Source: Bradyrhizobium guangxiense (GTDB lineage: Bacteria > Pseudomonadota > Alphaproteobacteria > Rhizobiales > Xanthobacteraceae). Taken from it: 64,000 bases of DNA. A program made the translations under genes and the position numbers. This document shows, in pieces, positions 8,671 through 18,200 of the stretch. Within the stretch, counting starts at the first letter, position 1, and each line of letters opens with the position of its first letter. The stretch lies in contig NZ_CP022220.1 of the NCBI RefSeq assembly GCF_004114915.1, forward strand, positions 248,001 through 312,000. Reading direction: 5' to 3'. The notes under the pieces were generated by a model. The model did no database searches. It was not told the DNA's origin and was given only the letters and a program-made list of their open reading frames with translations.

Positions 8671-9567
8671 CTAAGAGGCCGCACTTTTCTTCGCACGAGC
8701 CTCGAGTAGCTGCAGAGGCAGCACGACCGCCAGGGCAGCGACGCAAAGAATCATCGCTAGCGCCGCGGCCTTCGGAAAATTGAAGAGTTGAAAGACATCT
8801 TGATAAATTTGCGCACCAAGCATCTTGTCACGCATGCTGCCGAGCAACAGAGGAGTGACCACCGATCCCATTGACATCAGAAACACGATGATGCTGCCCG
8901 TCACGATCCCAGGAAAGCTCAACGGCAACAGTACCCTGCGGAACGTTTCAAACGGTCCCGCGCCGAGACTGGCTGCCGCCTCCTCCAGTGATTTGTCCAG
9001 CCGGATCAGAACTGTCACTATCGCAAGGATCATGAAGGGTGAGAATACATGAACCAGCCCGATCACGATGGCGGTCGGACTGAACAGGATTTCTAATGGA
9101 CCCGCGATCAGGCCTGATGACATCAACGCCTGGCTAATGACCCCTTTCTTGCCCAGGATCACTATCCAGCCGTACGTTCGCACGACGACGCTTACCAACC
9201 AGGGCATCATCAGAATGATGAGAAAGATGTCGCGCCTTCCCGGATATCGCGCGATCCAGTAGGCAGTGGGATAGCTTATCAGGAGCGAAATCGAGGTCGT
9301 GAGACCGGCCAACCAAATCGTTCGATAAAGAGTCTCAATGTAATCTTTACGCGCCAAGACTGCCTGGTATTGCGCGAAGCTCAATTCGTTGTTCGACGTG
9401 AACGAGCCGACCACGAGTGAGATGACACCGATCGCCAGAAGCATCAACGGTACGCTAGTTGGAACGAGAAGAAGAAATTGGGAGTCGACTTTTACCGGCC
9501 GCGCCTTGAACAACATTCCGCTGCCGCTGTGCCGCCGGGTCGTCCTCTCAGTTCCGACATCCGTCAT
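8671..9567 (-). CDS. ABC transporter permease (PotB-type)
   Basis: 298 aa from the ATG at 9567 (GGAAAG upstream); a TTG at 9585 is an alternative. About six membrane segments, the first near residues 27-50 (LLLVPTSVPLMLLAIG). The EAA loop is LEEAAASLGAGPFETFRRVLLP at about 200-221. Lies 26 bp after the binding-protein gene and forms the heterodimeric channel with the next permease. Confidence 0.88.
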   Translation of the reverse strand: MTDVGTERTTRRHSGSGMLFKARPVKVDSQFLLLVPTSVPLMLLAIGVISLVVGSFTSNNELSFAQYQAVLARKDYIETLYRTIWLAGLTTSISLLISYPTAYWIARYPGRRDIFLIILMMPWLVSVVVRTYGWIVILGKKGVISQALMSSGLIAGPLEILFSPTAIVIGLVHVFSPFMILAIVTVLIRLDKSLEEAAASLGAGPFETFRRVLLPLSFPGIVTGSIIVFLMSMGSVVTPLLLGSMRDKMLGAQIYQDVFQLFNFPKAAALAMILCVAALAVVLPLQLLEARAKKSAAS

Positions 9568-9593
9568 TGACCCGCCGCTTTCCAATTTATTGC

Positions 9594-10640
9594 TTACTTG
9601 ACCTGAGAGTAGATTTGTTCGACCAAATTGACCCGCTTCTCCTGGTTCGCGGCAAGCACCGAACAGTCTGGCTGGTAAAGTTTCGAACGCAACGATTGCG
9701 GCGAACCAACCTCCTTGAGCTGTTCCTGGCTAAGCGCGGCAGTTTGATTGAGCGGTAGGAAGCCAGACGCATCAAGCATGGCCAATTCTGGTGCTGGCCT
9801 TAAAGCATAGTTTATCCAGGCTTTCACGGCGTCCAGATTCTTCGCGCCTTTCGGCACGATCAAGAAATATGACAGCAGCAATCCTCCTTCGGAGGGTATT
9901 GTGATATCGACGTTCTTTACACCGGAAGCCCGCATGGTCCAGACGCGGCTCGAATAGTAGGCTCCCGCCGTGACCTCTCCGCGCGACAGCAGGGCATTCA
10001 TCTGAGCAGTGGAGTTCGTGACAGTCAGAGCATTACGCGCGATCGACGTAAGCAGAGGAATGCCGGGCTGAATGTTGTTTTCGTCGCCCCCTCCGACTTT
10101 CGCAAAGAGAACCAAATCATTGGGAGCAGCATAGATCGGCCGGGCGATAGCGACTTTATCCTTGAATTTCGGGTCGGCCAATGCCCGCCAGGACTCGAAG
10201 TCTGACGCTTTTGCCTGATCGCTGTTGAATGCGGCCCCGTAATACTGAAAGTAGATGCCGAAAGCGTAAACTTCGCCGTTCTGGTCTATCAGATAGGACG
10301 ACTTCTCGAAATTAGCCAGTTCGGGGAAGTCTTCCTTCTTAAAGCTTTCCAGCAATCCATCCTTTTGGAGATTTGCGGCGTTGTAGCAGGTGCCCAGTGC
10401 GACGTTGAACTGAGGTTTTCTCGCTTGGGCTCTTAACGTCGGCTCCGGATCCGACCAGTCGCGGATCTTGACCACGATACCGGACGACGCGGAGAACGGC
10501 TTGCCGACTTTCTCTCGCCACATCTCGCTGTTGCCTCCTCCCCAGGTGCCCATGACAACTTCTCCGTCGGCGGCGCACGCAACCGTCGTCGAAAGGCTGA
10601 ACAAGCTCAGGGCCATCAATAGACCGGCAGCGTGCTTCAC
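9594..10640 (-). CDS. ABC transporter periplasmic solute-binding protein (PotD-like)
   Basis: 348 aa from a GTG at 10640 that overlaps the ATPase stop (GTGA) and has AAGGAGG 7 bp upstream. Longer in-frame starts inside the ATPase gene are not credible. Residues 1-24 are a signal peptide (KHAAGLLMALSLFSLS, cleavage near ACA-AD). The mature protein begins GEVVMGTWGGGNSEMW, typical of extracellular binding protein family 1 of the polyamine type. It delivers the substrate to the two permeases that follow. Confidence 0.88.
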   Translation of the reverse strand: MKHAAGLLMALSLFSLSTTVACAADGEVVMGTWGGGNSEMWREKVGKPFSASSGIVVKIRDWSDPEPTLRAQARKPQFNVALGTCYNAANLQKDGLLESFKKEDFPELANFEKSSYLIDQNGEVYAFGIYFQYYGAAFNSDQAKASDFESWRALADPKFKDKVAIARPIYAAPNDLVLFAKVGGGDENNIQPGIPLLTSIARNALTVTNSTAQMNALLSRGEVTAGAYYSSRVWTMRASGVKNVDITIPSEGGLLLSYFLIVPKGAKNLDAVKAWINYALRPAPELAMLDASGFLPLNQTAALSQEQLKEVGSPQSLRSKLYQPDCSVLAANQEKRVNLVEQIYSQVK

Positions 10641-11794
10641 TTCCGCACCTCCTTGTTCGCGAAAACGATGGCGTCCTCCAAATCCCATGCCAACTTGACC
10701 TGAGTTCCCGGAAGCAGGCCTTGCTGCTGCACATGCCGGGCCGTCGTATCCACCACCACGACCTTGTCGTCGACCACAACGCTTTGACGGACGGTCGCGC
10801 CCATATAGATGTTCGCCACGATCTGGCCGACCATAAGACAACTGTTACCCCACACTTCGCGTCCCACACGTACGTTCTCGGGACGAATCGATATCGCGAC
10901 TTCTGCGCCGATTTTCATCTCTGGAGTTGCCACTATCAGAGCGTCGGCCGAGACCTCGCTCAGGTGCAGACTCGCACCGTTTTTCTCGAGAGACTGCACG
11001 TGGCCGACGAAGATGTTGATATCCCCGAGGAAGCCTCCGACGAATGCATTCTTCGGGTTCTCGTAGACCTCACGCGCGCTGCCCAATTGTTCGAGCTTTC
11101 CATGATTGAAAACGGCTATCCGATCCGACAGGATCATCGCCTCTTCCTGATCATGAGTCACGAATACGAATGTTGTGCCGACTTGGTGCTGGATACGCTT
11201 CAATTCGATCTGCATCTGGCGGCGCAGCTTGAAGTCCAGTGCACCGAAGGGCTCATCCAGCAGGAGAACGGACGGGCCAGTGACCAGCGCGCGCGCCAGG
11301 GCCACGCGTTGACGTTGACCGCCCGATATCTGTTGTATCCGACGTCGTCCGAGCTCGCTCAGATCCACCAACGCGAGCGCCTCGCGTACTCTTGCTACGA
11401 TTTCGTCGCGTTTGACCTTTTTCACCGCCAGCCCGAAGGCGATGTTCTCCTCGACAGTAAGGTGCGGAAATAGCGCCAAACCTTGGAAGACCAAGCCGAC
11501 GGGACGCCGATAAGGCGCAACGCCCGTCATCACATGGCCGCCGATCTTGATTGATCCCGCGTCCGGCTGCTCGAACCCCGCGATCATGCGCAAGGTCGTT
11601 GATTTACCGCAGCCTGACGGTCCCAAAAATGTCAAAAATTCGCCCTGCTTGACCGTCAATGACAAGTTGTCGACGATCGAGTTATCTCCAAATCGTTTCG
11701 ACACTTCGATGATTTCGAGCGCGGCCACTCTATCCGCGTCGGAATCGATCGAGCATGCTGGCGGTTCGACGATCCTGACGGCGCGGTTAGGCAT
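10637..11794 (-). CDS. ABC transporter ATP-binding protein (PotA-like, with TOBE domain)
   Basis: 385 aa. Walker A GPSGCGKST about residue 58, Q-loop VFQGLALFPHLTV, signature SGGQRQRVALARAL about 158, Walker B VLLLDEPFGALD about 178, and the switch histidine in VTHDQEEA. Residues from about 265 form the TOBE-type regulatory domain (ISIRPENVRVG). The N-terminus is extended by about 25 residues. It overlaps the racemase-like gene by 8 bp and the binding-protein gene by 4 bp, so all are one operon. Confidence 0.92.
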   Translation of the reverse strand: MPNRAVRIVEPPACSIDSDADRVAALEIIEVSKRFGDNSIVDNLSLTVKQGEFLTFLGPSGCGKSTTLRMIAGFEQPDAGSIKIGGHVMTGVAPYRRPVGLVFQGLALFPHLTVEENIAFGLAVKKVKRDEIVARVREALALVDLSELGRRRIQQISGGQRQRVALARALVTGPSVLLLDEPFGALDFKLRRQMQIELKRIQHQVGTTFVFVTHDQEEAMILSDRIAVFNHGKLEQLGSAREVYENPKNAFVGGFLGDINIFVGHVQSLEKNGASLHLSEVSADALIVATPEMKIGAEVAISIRPENVRVGREVWGNSCLMVGQIVANIYMGATVRQSVVVDDKVVVVDTTARHVQQQGLLPGTQVKLAWDLEDAIVFANKEVRK

Positions 11795-12548
11795 TGCTCA
11801 ACTCGAATACCGGTGCTTCTTGTGGCCGCCGCTCCTTGAACAGGCGGCCTACCCCCGTTGAGGTGACATCGATCTTCATCCTTCGGAGTGCCGCCCAAAG
11901 AGAGGCTTGGTTCGAGGTGACAACCGGCAGGTTCAATTCCCTTTCCAATCGGTCGATTTGATCCATCACCAGCAAATTGGTGCAACTGACAAACACGGCG
12001 TCACACCTTGAAATGACCTCACGGCTTGAGAGCACCTTGGAGGCAACGTCCGCCGACGAGATGGTCAGGATCTGTCGTCCATCTGCGCAAAAGAAGGAAT
12101 CGACGGCCTCCACGCCGAAGCCATAGTGCTGCAGAAAGAGGGCCTCTTCCTTGTTGATTAGATCCGGATAGGGAGTGAGCATGAATACTCTGGTCGCCCG
12201 AACGGCCTTCAAGGCTTCGATGACGGCTGTTGAAGTGGTGACAGCGGGAATTCCGGTCAACATCGTGATGCGGTCGGCTAGCTTGGCTTCGTTGCCTAGC
12301 CCCTCTAGGAAGCTGGCACTCGTACATCCGTAAACTATCACCTCCGGATTCGCCTGTGCGAGATCCGAGGCCGCTCGATCCAACGAGTTGGCCATAGCGA
12401 GCTGCGCTTCCTTCGCTATAGCGGTGCCGGGTTTGGTGAGCCTGTTGTGATTGAGCTTGACATTGGGAGGAACGTAGGACGGTAGCTCGGTTTCCATAGC
12501 CACATTTATCGGCGGCGCGAGGATACCTATCCGTCGAATGGCGGCCAT
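11787..12548 (-). CDS. Maleate isomerase / Asp-Glu racemase superfamily enzyme
   Basis: 253 aa with a strong GGGAGGAAGTA ribosome site. Two cysteine motifs are seen: YGCTSASF around Cys74 and VSCTNL around residue 192. They match the paired catalytic cysteines of maleate cis-trans isomerases and arylmalonate decarboxylases. The fold family interconverts maleate and fumarate or racemises acidic amino acids. First gene of the long pot-pxp-acc operon, 40 bp from the operator-like site at 12588. A maleate, maleamate or hydantoin-racemase-like role cannot be separated by sequence alone. Confidence 0.82.
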   Translation of the reverse strand: MAAIRRIGILAPPINVAMETELPSYVPPNVKLNHNRLTKPGTAIAKEAQLAMANSLDRAASDLAQANPEVIVYGCTSASFLEGLGNEAKLADRITMLTGIPAVTTSTAVIEALKAVRATRVFMLTPYPDLINKEEALFLQHYGFGVEAVDSFFCADGRQILTISSADVASKVLSSREVISRCDAVFVSCTNLLVMDQIDRLERELNLPVVTSNQASLWAALRRMKIDVTSTGVGRLFKERRPQEAPVFELSNA

Positions 12549-12587
12549 TACTTCCTCCCTTGTCGATCGCTTTGAGGCTAGCCATTT

Positions 12588-12609
12588 GGTAGTATTATTT
12601 CAAGCTACC
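12588..12609. promoter_or_regulatory. Operator-like inverted repeat, copy A of four
   Basis: GGTAGTA, 8-bp spacer TTATTTCA, then AGCTACC; the wider match ATTTGGTAG...CTACCAAAT has 9-bp perfect arms (12584-12613). The site lies 40 bp upstream of the maleate-isomerase start. Three other promoters in this window carry the same 7-8-7 layout (24129, 31597, 44352). It is probably a dimeric regulator's operator; the regulator is not identified. Confidence 0.7.
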
Positions 12610-12865
12610 AAATACCTCGACTTTCGTGGAGGCGGTTTTGCAAGACCAGCTCAGCGGCCAGCTCGATGAGTTGATCTTGGCGGTTCGCCCGTTTGGCCGC
12701 GATACAGAACGCTGGTTAGAGAGCTCATGCGGCCCTGGAGCAATGATGACATCATGTCGCAGATCTCCATTTCGCATCACGGACCCGATGAACCGCAAAA
12801 CGATATGAGCTGCTCGAATGTGGTCCGACATCGCTCCACACGTATTGTCAGGGCAGCGAGCTGCA
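12610..12865. other. Intergenic stretch with no recognised gene
   Basis: About 255 bp between the operator-like site and the end of the aminotransferase gene. Short open frames exist on both strands but none resembles a family I recognise. Leader or promoter sequence of the racemase operon must lie at the left edge of this stretch. Confidence 0.4.
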
Positions 12866-14101
12866 TCAACTCAGTCGACTGCATGCCCGGGCTATGCGGA
12901 CACAGGCCTCCTTTAAGGTTTCGTCCGCAGTAGCATATGAGATTCTGAAGTGGGGCGATAAGCCATAGGCCGCTCCGTGCACCACCGCCACCCCTTCGGC
13001 ATCGAGGAGATACTTGCAAAAGTCCTTGTCATCGGCAAGGACGGTTCCGTCCGGGGTCCGCTTTCCGATCAGGTCGCGGCAGGAGGGGAAGACGTAAAAG
13101 GCGCCGGACGGCTTGTCGCAAGCCAACCCGGGCACGGACGCGAGTCCTTCCAGAACCAGATTGCGCCGTCGTTGATATTTCTCTGCTCGCTCTCGAAGCC
13201 CCTCTTGCGGCCCGTTCAAAGCCTCGACGGCCGCAGCTTGGCTGATGGACGATGGATTGGCCGTGGCCTGAGATTGCAATTTCGCCATTTGGGATATCAA
13301 CTTCGCCGGACCCGCGGCATAACCGATGCGCCAACCCGTCATACAATAGGCCTTCGAGACGCCATTGACGACCAGGGTTCGCTCCGCGACGGACTGATCG
13401 ATCGCCGCCGGCGTACAATATTCGAGCCCGTCATAGACAAGATGCTCGTATATGTCGTCGCTAAGGAGCCAGACGTGCGGATTTCTTCGCAATACATCGA
13501 TGATTGGCTCCAGCTCCCTGCGCGTGTATACGGCCCCCGTGGGATTAGAAGGCGAGTTCAAGAGGAGCCACCGAGTCCTCGACGTGATCGCACGTTCCAA
13601 ATCGATCGGATCGAGCTTGAAGTTCCTCGCCGCCGGGCAAGCGACGATTTTGGGTACCCCACCGAAGAACGACACCATTTCCGGGTACGACACCCAGTAC
13701 GGAGCCGGGATGATGACCTCGTCTCCGTGATCCAACGTCGCCGCCAACGCATTGAATAAGATTTGTTTGGCGCCGTTGGCGACCGAAATTTGACTGACCT
13801 TGTAGGAGAGGCCGTTCTCACGCGCGAATTTCTTCGCAATTGTCTCTTTCAGGACTGCCGTACCATCCGTGTTGGTATACTTCGTCTCGCCCCTCTTCAT
13901 GGCGGCGAGCGCAGCCTGCACGACATTATCGGGTGTGTCGAAGTCGGGTTCACCCTGGGTCAGATTGAGAATTGTTCGCCCCTGAGCCTGCAATTCCCGC
14001 ACTCGCTGGGCCGCAGCACCACTCTGCGACGGTTGAATTCGATTCACGCGTGCGGCAAACTCGGAGCGGTTGGACGCAGACGCGGCGTCGAAGACTGTCA
14101 T
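12866..14101 (-). CDS. Class I/II pyridoxal-phosphate aminotransferase (aspartate aminotransferase type)
   Basis: 411 aa, the usual length for the AspC Ib subgroup. Motifs: [13 protein letters not shown] near residue 46, PYWVSYPEMV near 134, [11 protein letters not shown] near 182, the PLP-binding lysine in VNGVSKAYCMTGWR near 245, and FRISYATAD near the C-terminus. A GAGGAAC site precedes the ATG. It would transaminate aspartate/glutamate-like amino acids with 2-oxoglutarate. It lies upstream of the racemase/pot/pxp operon on the same strand, but 318 bp and an operator-like site separate them. A related but frameshifted aminotransferase is at 51898-53099. Confidence 0.9.
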   Translation of the reverse strand: MTVFDAASASNRSEFAARVNRIQPSQSGAAAQRVRELQAQGRTILNLTQGEPDFDTPDNVVQAALAAMKRGETKYTNTDGTAVLKETIAKKFARENGLSYKVSQISVANGAKQILFNALAATLDHGDEVIIPAPYWVSYPEMVSFFGGVPKIVACPAARNFKLDPIDLERAITSRTRWLLLNSPSNPTGAVYTRRELEPIIDVLRRNPHVWLLSDDIYEHLVYDGLEYCTPAAIDQSVAERTLVVNGVSKAYCMTGWRIGYAAGPAKLISQMAKLQSQATANPSSISQAAAVEALNGPQEGLRERAEKYQRRRNLVLEGLASVPGLACDKPSGAFYVFPSCRDLIGKRTPDGTVLADDKDFCKYLLDAEGVAVVHGAAYGLSPHFRISYATADETLKEACVRIARACSRLS

Positions 14102-14224
14102 TGGTAGTTCCTCTCGTCGTTGTCATCTGCCGGATGTGCAGCAGGCCATTCGCGAGCCGATTTCGATTTCAAACCTATCGGCGCAGGAGCGGCCCCCTCA
14201 TCGATATCGTCCGGATGCACAGGT

Positions 14225-14850
14225 AATCGCGTCCGTAAAACGGTCCGCACACGCTGGATCAGATTTGCCGGTCTCTCGATCTCGTATGTGCAGAACACCG
14301 TTCGCAATCTCGAAATACGATCCATGCAACGTGAGCTGCTTGCGACCTACGCGATCGCACACCACGGAAAACTCATTAGATTGAGCAAGGACTGATCGAT
14401 CGCAGCCAGCTCCAAGTCGGTGTGATCGTCGTCCAGGCCGCCGCAACACGGCCAGCTCTGTGCGCCACCGGGACCAGACGTTGCATCCATGGAGTCGTGA
14501 AGCTTTCTGGTGAGGCCGATACCTTGCCTTTGGCATAAGCGGGGACGCCCCACACCGGGCGTGACCGAGCACAACCAGAGCAGCCCCGGCGGCGTGGAAT
14601 TCTCCCTCGACACCGAAGGGCGGTACGCGCTGCAACGTTTCTGATGACGAAGATTTCCTCGGGTCTCGCATTGAATATCAATTCGGGTGAAACGCGGCTG
14701 TCGCAACATCCGATCACCAGGGCTTCCGGTGACTGCCCCGCGCGCGGCCAATGAATCGAACCTTTGTCGTTCCTGAGGAAAGCGGTCCAACATGAAAGCG
14801 GCGTAGCCCTGCATCAATTGTGCGGGAAAGCTCGACACGTCACTGGACAT
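14225..14850 (-). pseudogene. Beta-carbonic anhydrase pseudogene with multiple frameshifts
   Basis: Pieces of one beta-class carbonic anhydrase occur in order across all three minus frames. They are: MSSDVSSFPAQLMQGYAAFM; VIGCCDSRVSPELIFNARPE with the CxDSR zinc/active-site motif; VPPFGVEGEFHAAGAALV with HARCG (the HxxC zinc ligands); SPESFTTPWM; IDQSLLNLMSFPW; and KQLTLHGSYFEIANG. At least four or five frame changes are needed to join them, so it is a decayed gene and not a single sequencing slip. The start at 14850 has an AGGA site. Confidence 0.85.
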
Positions 14851-15142
14851 TCCGGATCCTACCACCGATGAGCAATTGCTGTCGGCCTGGCCACAGCGGA
14901 CAGGATTGACCGATCGCTTATGGGGCCAAATTATCAATCACGCCTCGCCACGACGCCAATTACTAAAGCGCCTGCAACCATGCATGACGAGAATAATCTC
15001 GAAATTCGCTGTCGCGGTTGCACTTCAAACCCAAACGCGGCGTCAACTTGGCACGGCTGACGCCATTCCGGTCGGCGCCTAGCTGCCGACGGTATTTCCG
15101 AGCGCCTTGATGTTAATCGGCTCTTACAATGCGCTCCGCAAA

Positions 15143-16009
15143 TCAGCTCATCCCGTGCTTGCCTTTGTAGGGCGAGGGTTCAGGCGACTTCCAACCATTC
15201 AGCGCGCCCTTCGCGGGACGAAGGATTTCCACCTTCAGGGGATAGCACTTGGGGGTCTGCCCTGGGACCCGCGGCCCACAGTCGCCGCCGGGACAGGCGG
15301 ATAGCGCACCAAGGAGATTGATCTCCGCGAAGAATTCGATGAAGTCGCCTGGACGAACCGGGCTTGCCTTTTTGATATACTCGTGACTTTCGACATCGAA
15401 GCCTGTGCACATAAAGACGTTCATGACGTCGTGCACGTAGCCCTCGGCTTCCTTCGCCGAAATCTTTCTGAAGGCAGATAGGGCTCGAACGAGATTGGAA
15501 TGGCAACAGTGATCGTAATCTTCACCGGTTATCATTCTTCTCGTGTAAGGGTCGCAGCGTGTTCCGATCACATCGTGAATTCCACAACCATCGGAATCCC
15601 ACCCATACCATCCCAGACTGTCGTAAGTGATAGTCGCCATCGGCCTCAGGTATGGCATGCTGCTCCACAGGCGATCACCAGTAGAAATGTGCGTCGCATG
15701 AATCGCCCGCGTCTTACCGCTGTAGAAGTGTTCAGAAAGATTGTCGCTATTCCAAAGATTAAAATCACCAACCTGCGATCCCTCCACGCTCACGATCCGA
15801 AAGAGGTGCCCGGCAGGCACTTCGAACGCGCCGCCATCCCGAGCAGGGATCGTCAACTCCGACACTTTCTCAGCACCGGACCCAACGTTCTGGTAGAATT
15901 CCATATCGAGCGCCGGAATTTGTCCGACGGCGTAGACCGTTTCTTTGCGCGCCGACCGGCGAGTCTGAGCATTCTCCGGCTCGGGCATCGAAATGGATCT
16001 GGAAGTCAT
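15143..16009 (-). CDS. DUF1989 / urea carboxylase-associated family protein
   Basis: 288 aa from the ATG at 16009, preceded by AGGAG at a suitable distance; earlier in-frame codons lack a ribosome site. Signature segments: VPAGHLFRIVSVEGSQVGDFNLWN, YDSLGWYGWDSDGCGIHDVIGTRCDPY and YDHCCHSN, then CPGGDCG near the C-terminus. The Cys/His clusters suggest metal binding. Members are often encoded beside urea carboxylase or amino-acid uptake genes; no reaction is established by sequence here. Last gene of the ABC operon starting at 19046 (44 bp after the ATPase). Confidence 0.85.
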   Translation of the reverse strand: MTSRSISMPEPENAQTRRSARKETVYAVGQIPALDMEFYQNVGSGAEKVSELTIPARDGGAFEVPAGHLFRIVSVEGSQVGDFNLWNSDNLSEHFYSGKTRAIHATHISTGDRLWSSMPYLRPMATITYDSLGWYGWDSDGCGIHDVIGTRCDPYTRRMITGEDYDHCCHSNLVRALSAFRKISAKEAEGYVHDVMNVFMCTGFDVESHEYIKKASPVRPGDFIEFFAEINLLGALSACPGGDCGPRVPGQTPKCYPLKVEILRPAKGALNGWKSPEPSPYKGKHGMS

Positions 16010-16053
16010 TTGAGTGTCTCCTAAGAGGAATTCGACTGCTGAGACTAAGATCG

Positions 16054-16842
16054 TCAGGCGTCCAGGACCGACTTTAGAAACGCCTGGGTTCTCGCGCTTT
16101 TCGGTTGAGAAAAGAACTGGTACGGCTCTCCTTCCTCGACAATTCGGCCGTGATCGAAGAAGCAAACCCTGTCGGCGATCTCTCGCGCGAAGGACATCTG
16201 ATGCGTTACCATGATAACCGTCAGTTCCTTTTGGTGAGTCAGCTCCCGAATGACCGCTAGCACCTCGCCAACGAGTTCAGGATCGAGCGCCGAGGTCACC
16301 TCGTCGAATAGGAGTATTTTCGGTCTCATCGCCATTGCTCTCGCGATCGCAACCCTTTGTTGCTGACCGCCTGACATCCTCGCAGGGTAGTAGTCGCACC
16401 GATCTTCCAGTCCCACCCTTCGAAGCAGCTCCTTTCCGAGGCTCACGGCTTTCTCCTTCGGCATCTTGAGGACGCGAATCGGTCCCTCGGTCACGTTTTC
16501 AAGCGCCGTAAGGTGAGGAAAAAGATTAAAGCTCTGAAAGACCATGCCGACATCGCTCCGAATCGTACGTGTTTGCCGGGCCGATGCTTGGCGTGCTGCG
16601 CCGGTCGAATCGCACGACCACAACTCACGGCCGCAGATAGAGACACTGCCTCTGTCGATTCCCTCCAATGTCATGAGAACCCTGAGGAGAGTTGATTTTC
16701 CCGATCCACTCGGACCGATGACCACAAGCTTTTCACCCTGTCCGACTTCGAGATTTAGGTCATTTAGGACCGTGGACGCCCCAAAACGTTTTGTAACGTT
16801 CCTTAGCTGTACTGAGAACGGTCCGGCCGACATTACCGCCAT
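16054..16842 (-). CDS. Polar amino acid ABC transporter ATP-binding protein
   Basis: 262 aa. Walker A GPSGSGKST near residue 41, Q-loop VFQSFNLFPHLTA, signature SGGQQQRVAIARAM near 157, Walker B ILLFDEVTSALD and the histidine in VTHQMSFAREIADRV. The DEVTSALD and MSFAREIADRV wording is characteristic of the GlnQ/HisP/EhuA branch. It overlaps the upstream permease gene by 10 bp. Confidence 0.92.
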   Translation of the reverse strand: MAVMSAGPFSVQLRNVTKRFGASTVLNDLNLEVGQGEKLVVIGPSGSGKSTLLRVLMTLEGIDRGSVSICGRELWSCDSTGAARQASARQTRTIRSDVGMVFQSFNLFPHLTALENVTEGPIRVLKMPKEKAVSLGKELLRRVGLEDRCDYYPARMSGGQQQRVAIARAMAMRPKILLFDEVTSALDPELVGEVLAVIRELTHQKELTVIMVTHQMSFAREIADRVCFFDHGRIVEEGEPYQFFSQPKSARTQAFLKSVLDA

Positions 16843-17492
16843 CCCTTCTGGGACAGTCGCTCGAGCCTGTTGATGAGAAACGCGCCGGCAATGCTGAGGA
16901 CGAGAAACATTATCCCAACCATCGTTATGGGTTCAAAGTACTGAAACCGCCTGGCTCCTTCCGCCTGAGCAACGGCCATGAGTTCCCAAACGGATATGGA
17001 TGCGAGCAGCGGCGTGTCCTTCAGCATGTAGACGAAGTAACTTCCGGCATTTGGAATGATGAATGGGATCATCTGTGGAACAATGATCCGCCGATATGTG
17101 TCGAACGTTGAGAGATTTATGGATGTTGATGCCTCCCATTGCCCGGCCGGAACACCGATCATTGCGGCACGGTAGACCTCGGCCATATACGCACTGTAGT
17201 GCAAGCCGAGAGCAATGACGCCGGTCACCAGCGGGCTGATCACGACGCCTGCCGAAGGCCCCACGAAGTACAGAAAATAGATCAGGACCAGGAGCGGCAC
17301 CCCTCTTGCGAATTCGACGTAGCCGCGAACTAAGATTTTGGTCAGACGGTGCTTAGCGCTGTACAGCGCAAAGAGAAGGAGGCCGCCAAGCAGGGAGGCG
17401 ATAAAACCGAGGACGGCGGCGAGCAATGTGGTTTGCGCCGCGACCACGAGTTGCGGAAGCAACTCCCAGGCATATTGGAAATCGACCTTCAT
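16833..17492 (-). CDS. Polar amino acid ABC transporter permease (HisM/EhuD-like)
   Basis: 219 aa from the ATG at 17492, which overlaps the preceding permease stop as ATGA. Four to five membrane helices, with EFARGVPLLVLIYFLYFV near residue 73 and the EAA-like ASTSINLSTFDTYRRIIVPQ near 138. Together with the preceding permease it makes the membrane channel. Confidence 0.9.
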   Translation of the reverse strand: MKVDFQYAWELLPQLVVAAQTTLLAAVLGFIASLLGGLLLFALYSAKHRLTKILVRGYVEFARGVPLLVLIYFLYFVGPSAGVVISPLVTGVIALGLHYSAYMAEVYRAAMIGVPAGQWEASTSINLSTFDTYRRIIVPQMIPFIIPNAGSYFVYMLKDTPLLASISVWELMAVAQAEGARRFQYFEPITMVGIMFLVLSIAGAFLINRLERLSQKGWR

Positions 17493-18172
17493 GCCGACCA
17501 GCCCCTGGTTGCGCCGTGCGTTGGCTTCCCCTGCCATAACCCGAGACGTCGCTCTGCGTACGCGATTGCCGCTCCTATCAATTGCGCCGCAGCCACATAG
17601 AAGATCATGACAACGAGATAGATCGGCACGGTCTGAAAGGTTCTGATATTGAGAGAGTAGGCTTCAAAAGTCAGTTCCGGAACGGTCGCCAAGGCGGCAA
17701 CCGAGGTGGCTTTCAATACCAGGATGCTGAGGTTACCGAGAGGTGGTATCATCGACAGCATTGCTTGAGGAAGAATGATCCGGCGCATCATCATTGATGG
17801 CACCATATTGATCGCCAAGGCGGCGTCATACTGGCCCCGCGGGATAGCGCCGATCGCCGTCCTGACGACCTCAGCTCCATAAGCCCCGAAGCACATGCCT
17901 ATGGCGAGTGTGGCCGCCCAAAAGGCGGAAATCGCAACCCCGAAGAACGGCAAAACAAAGTAGAGCCAGAACAGGACGACCACCAGAGATATGCCCCTGA
18001 AGATCTCGACATAGAGCAAACTGATGGTTCGGATCCACCAGCTCTTGGATGTCCTGGCGATACCGAAAACGAGCGCGCAAGCGAACATCAATACTGTCGA
18101 GAGCGCGTAAAGGGCCATCGTCGTTACCGCACCAGAAAGGAGCAGCCATCTACCCTCGTAGAGCGCCGACAT
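17489..18172 (-). CDS. Polar amino acid ABC transporter permease (HisQ/EhuC-like)
   Basis: 227 aa. Membrane helices at about 10-35, 60-85 and 90-110, with EIFRGISLVVVLFWLYFVLPF near residue 56 and an EAA-type loop AALAINMVPSMMMRRIILPQ near 137. It lies 28 bp after the binding-protein gene and is translationally coupled to the next permease. Confidence 0.9.
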   Translation of the reverse strand: MSALYEGRWLLLSGAVTTMALYALSTVLMFACALVFGIARTSKSWWIRTISLLYVEIFRGISLVVVLFWLYFVLPFFGVAISAFWAATLAIGMCFGAYGAEVVRTAIGAIPRGQYDAALAINMVPSMMMRRIILPQAMLSMIPPLGNLSILVLKATSVAALATVPELTFEAYSLNIRTFQTVPIYLVVMIFYVAAAQLIGAAIAYAERRLGLWQGKPTHGATRGWSA

Positions 18173-18200
18173 CTGTCACCGTCCGCTTCGGGCACGAGTC

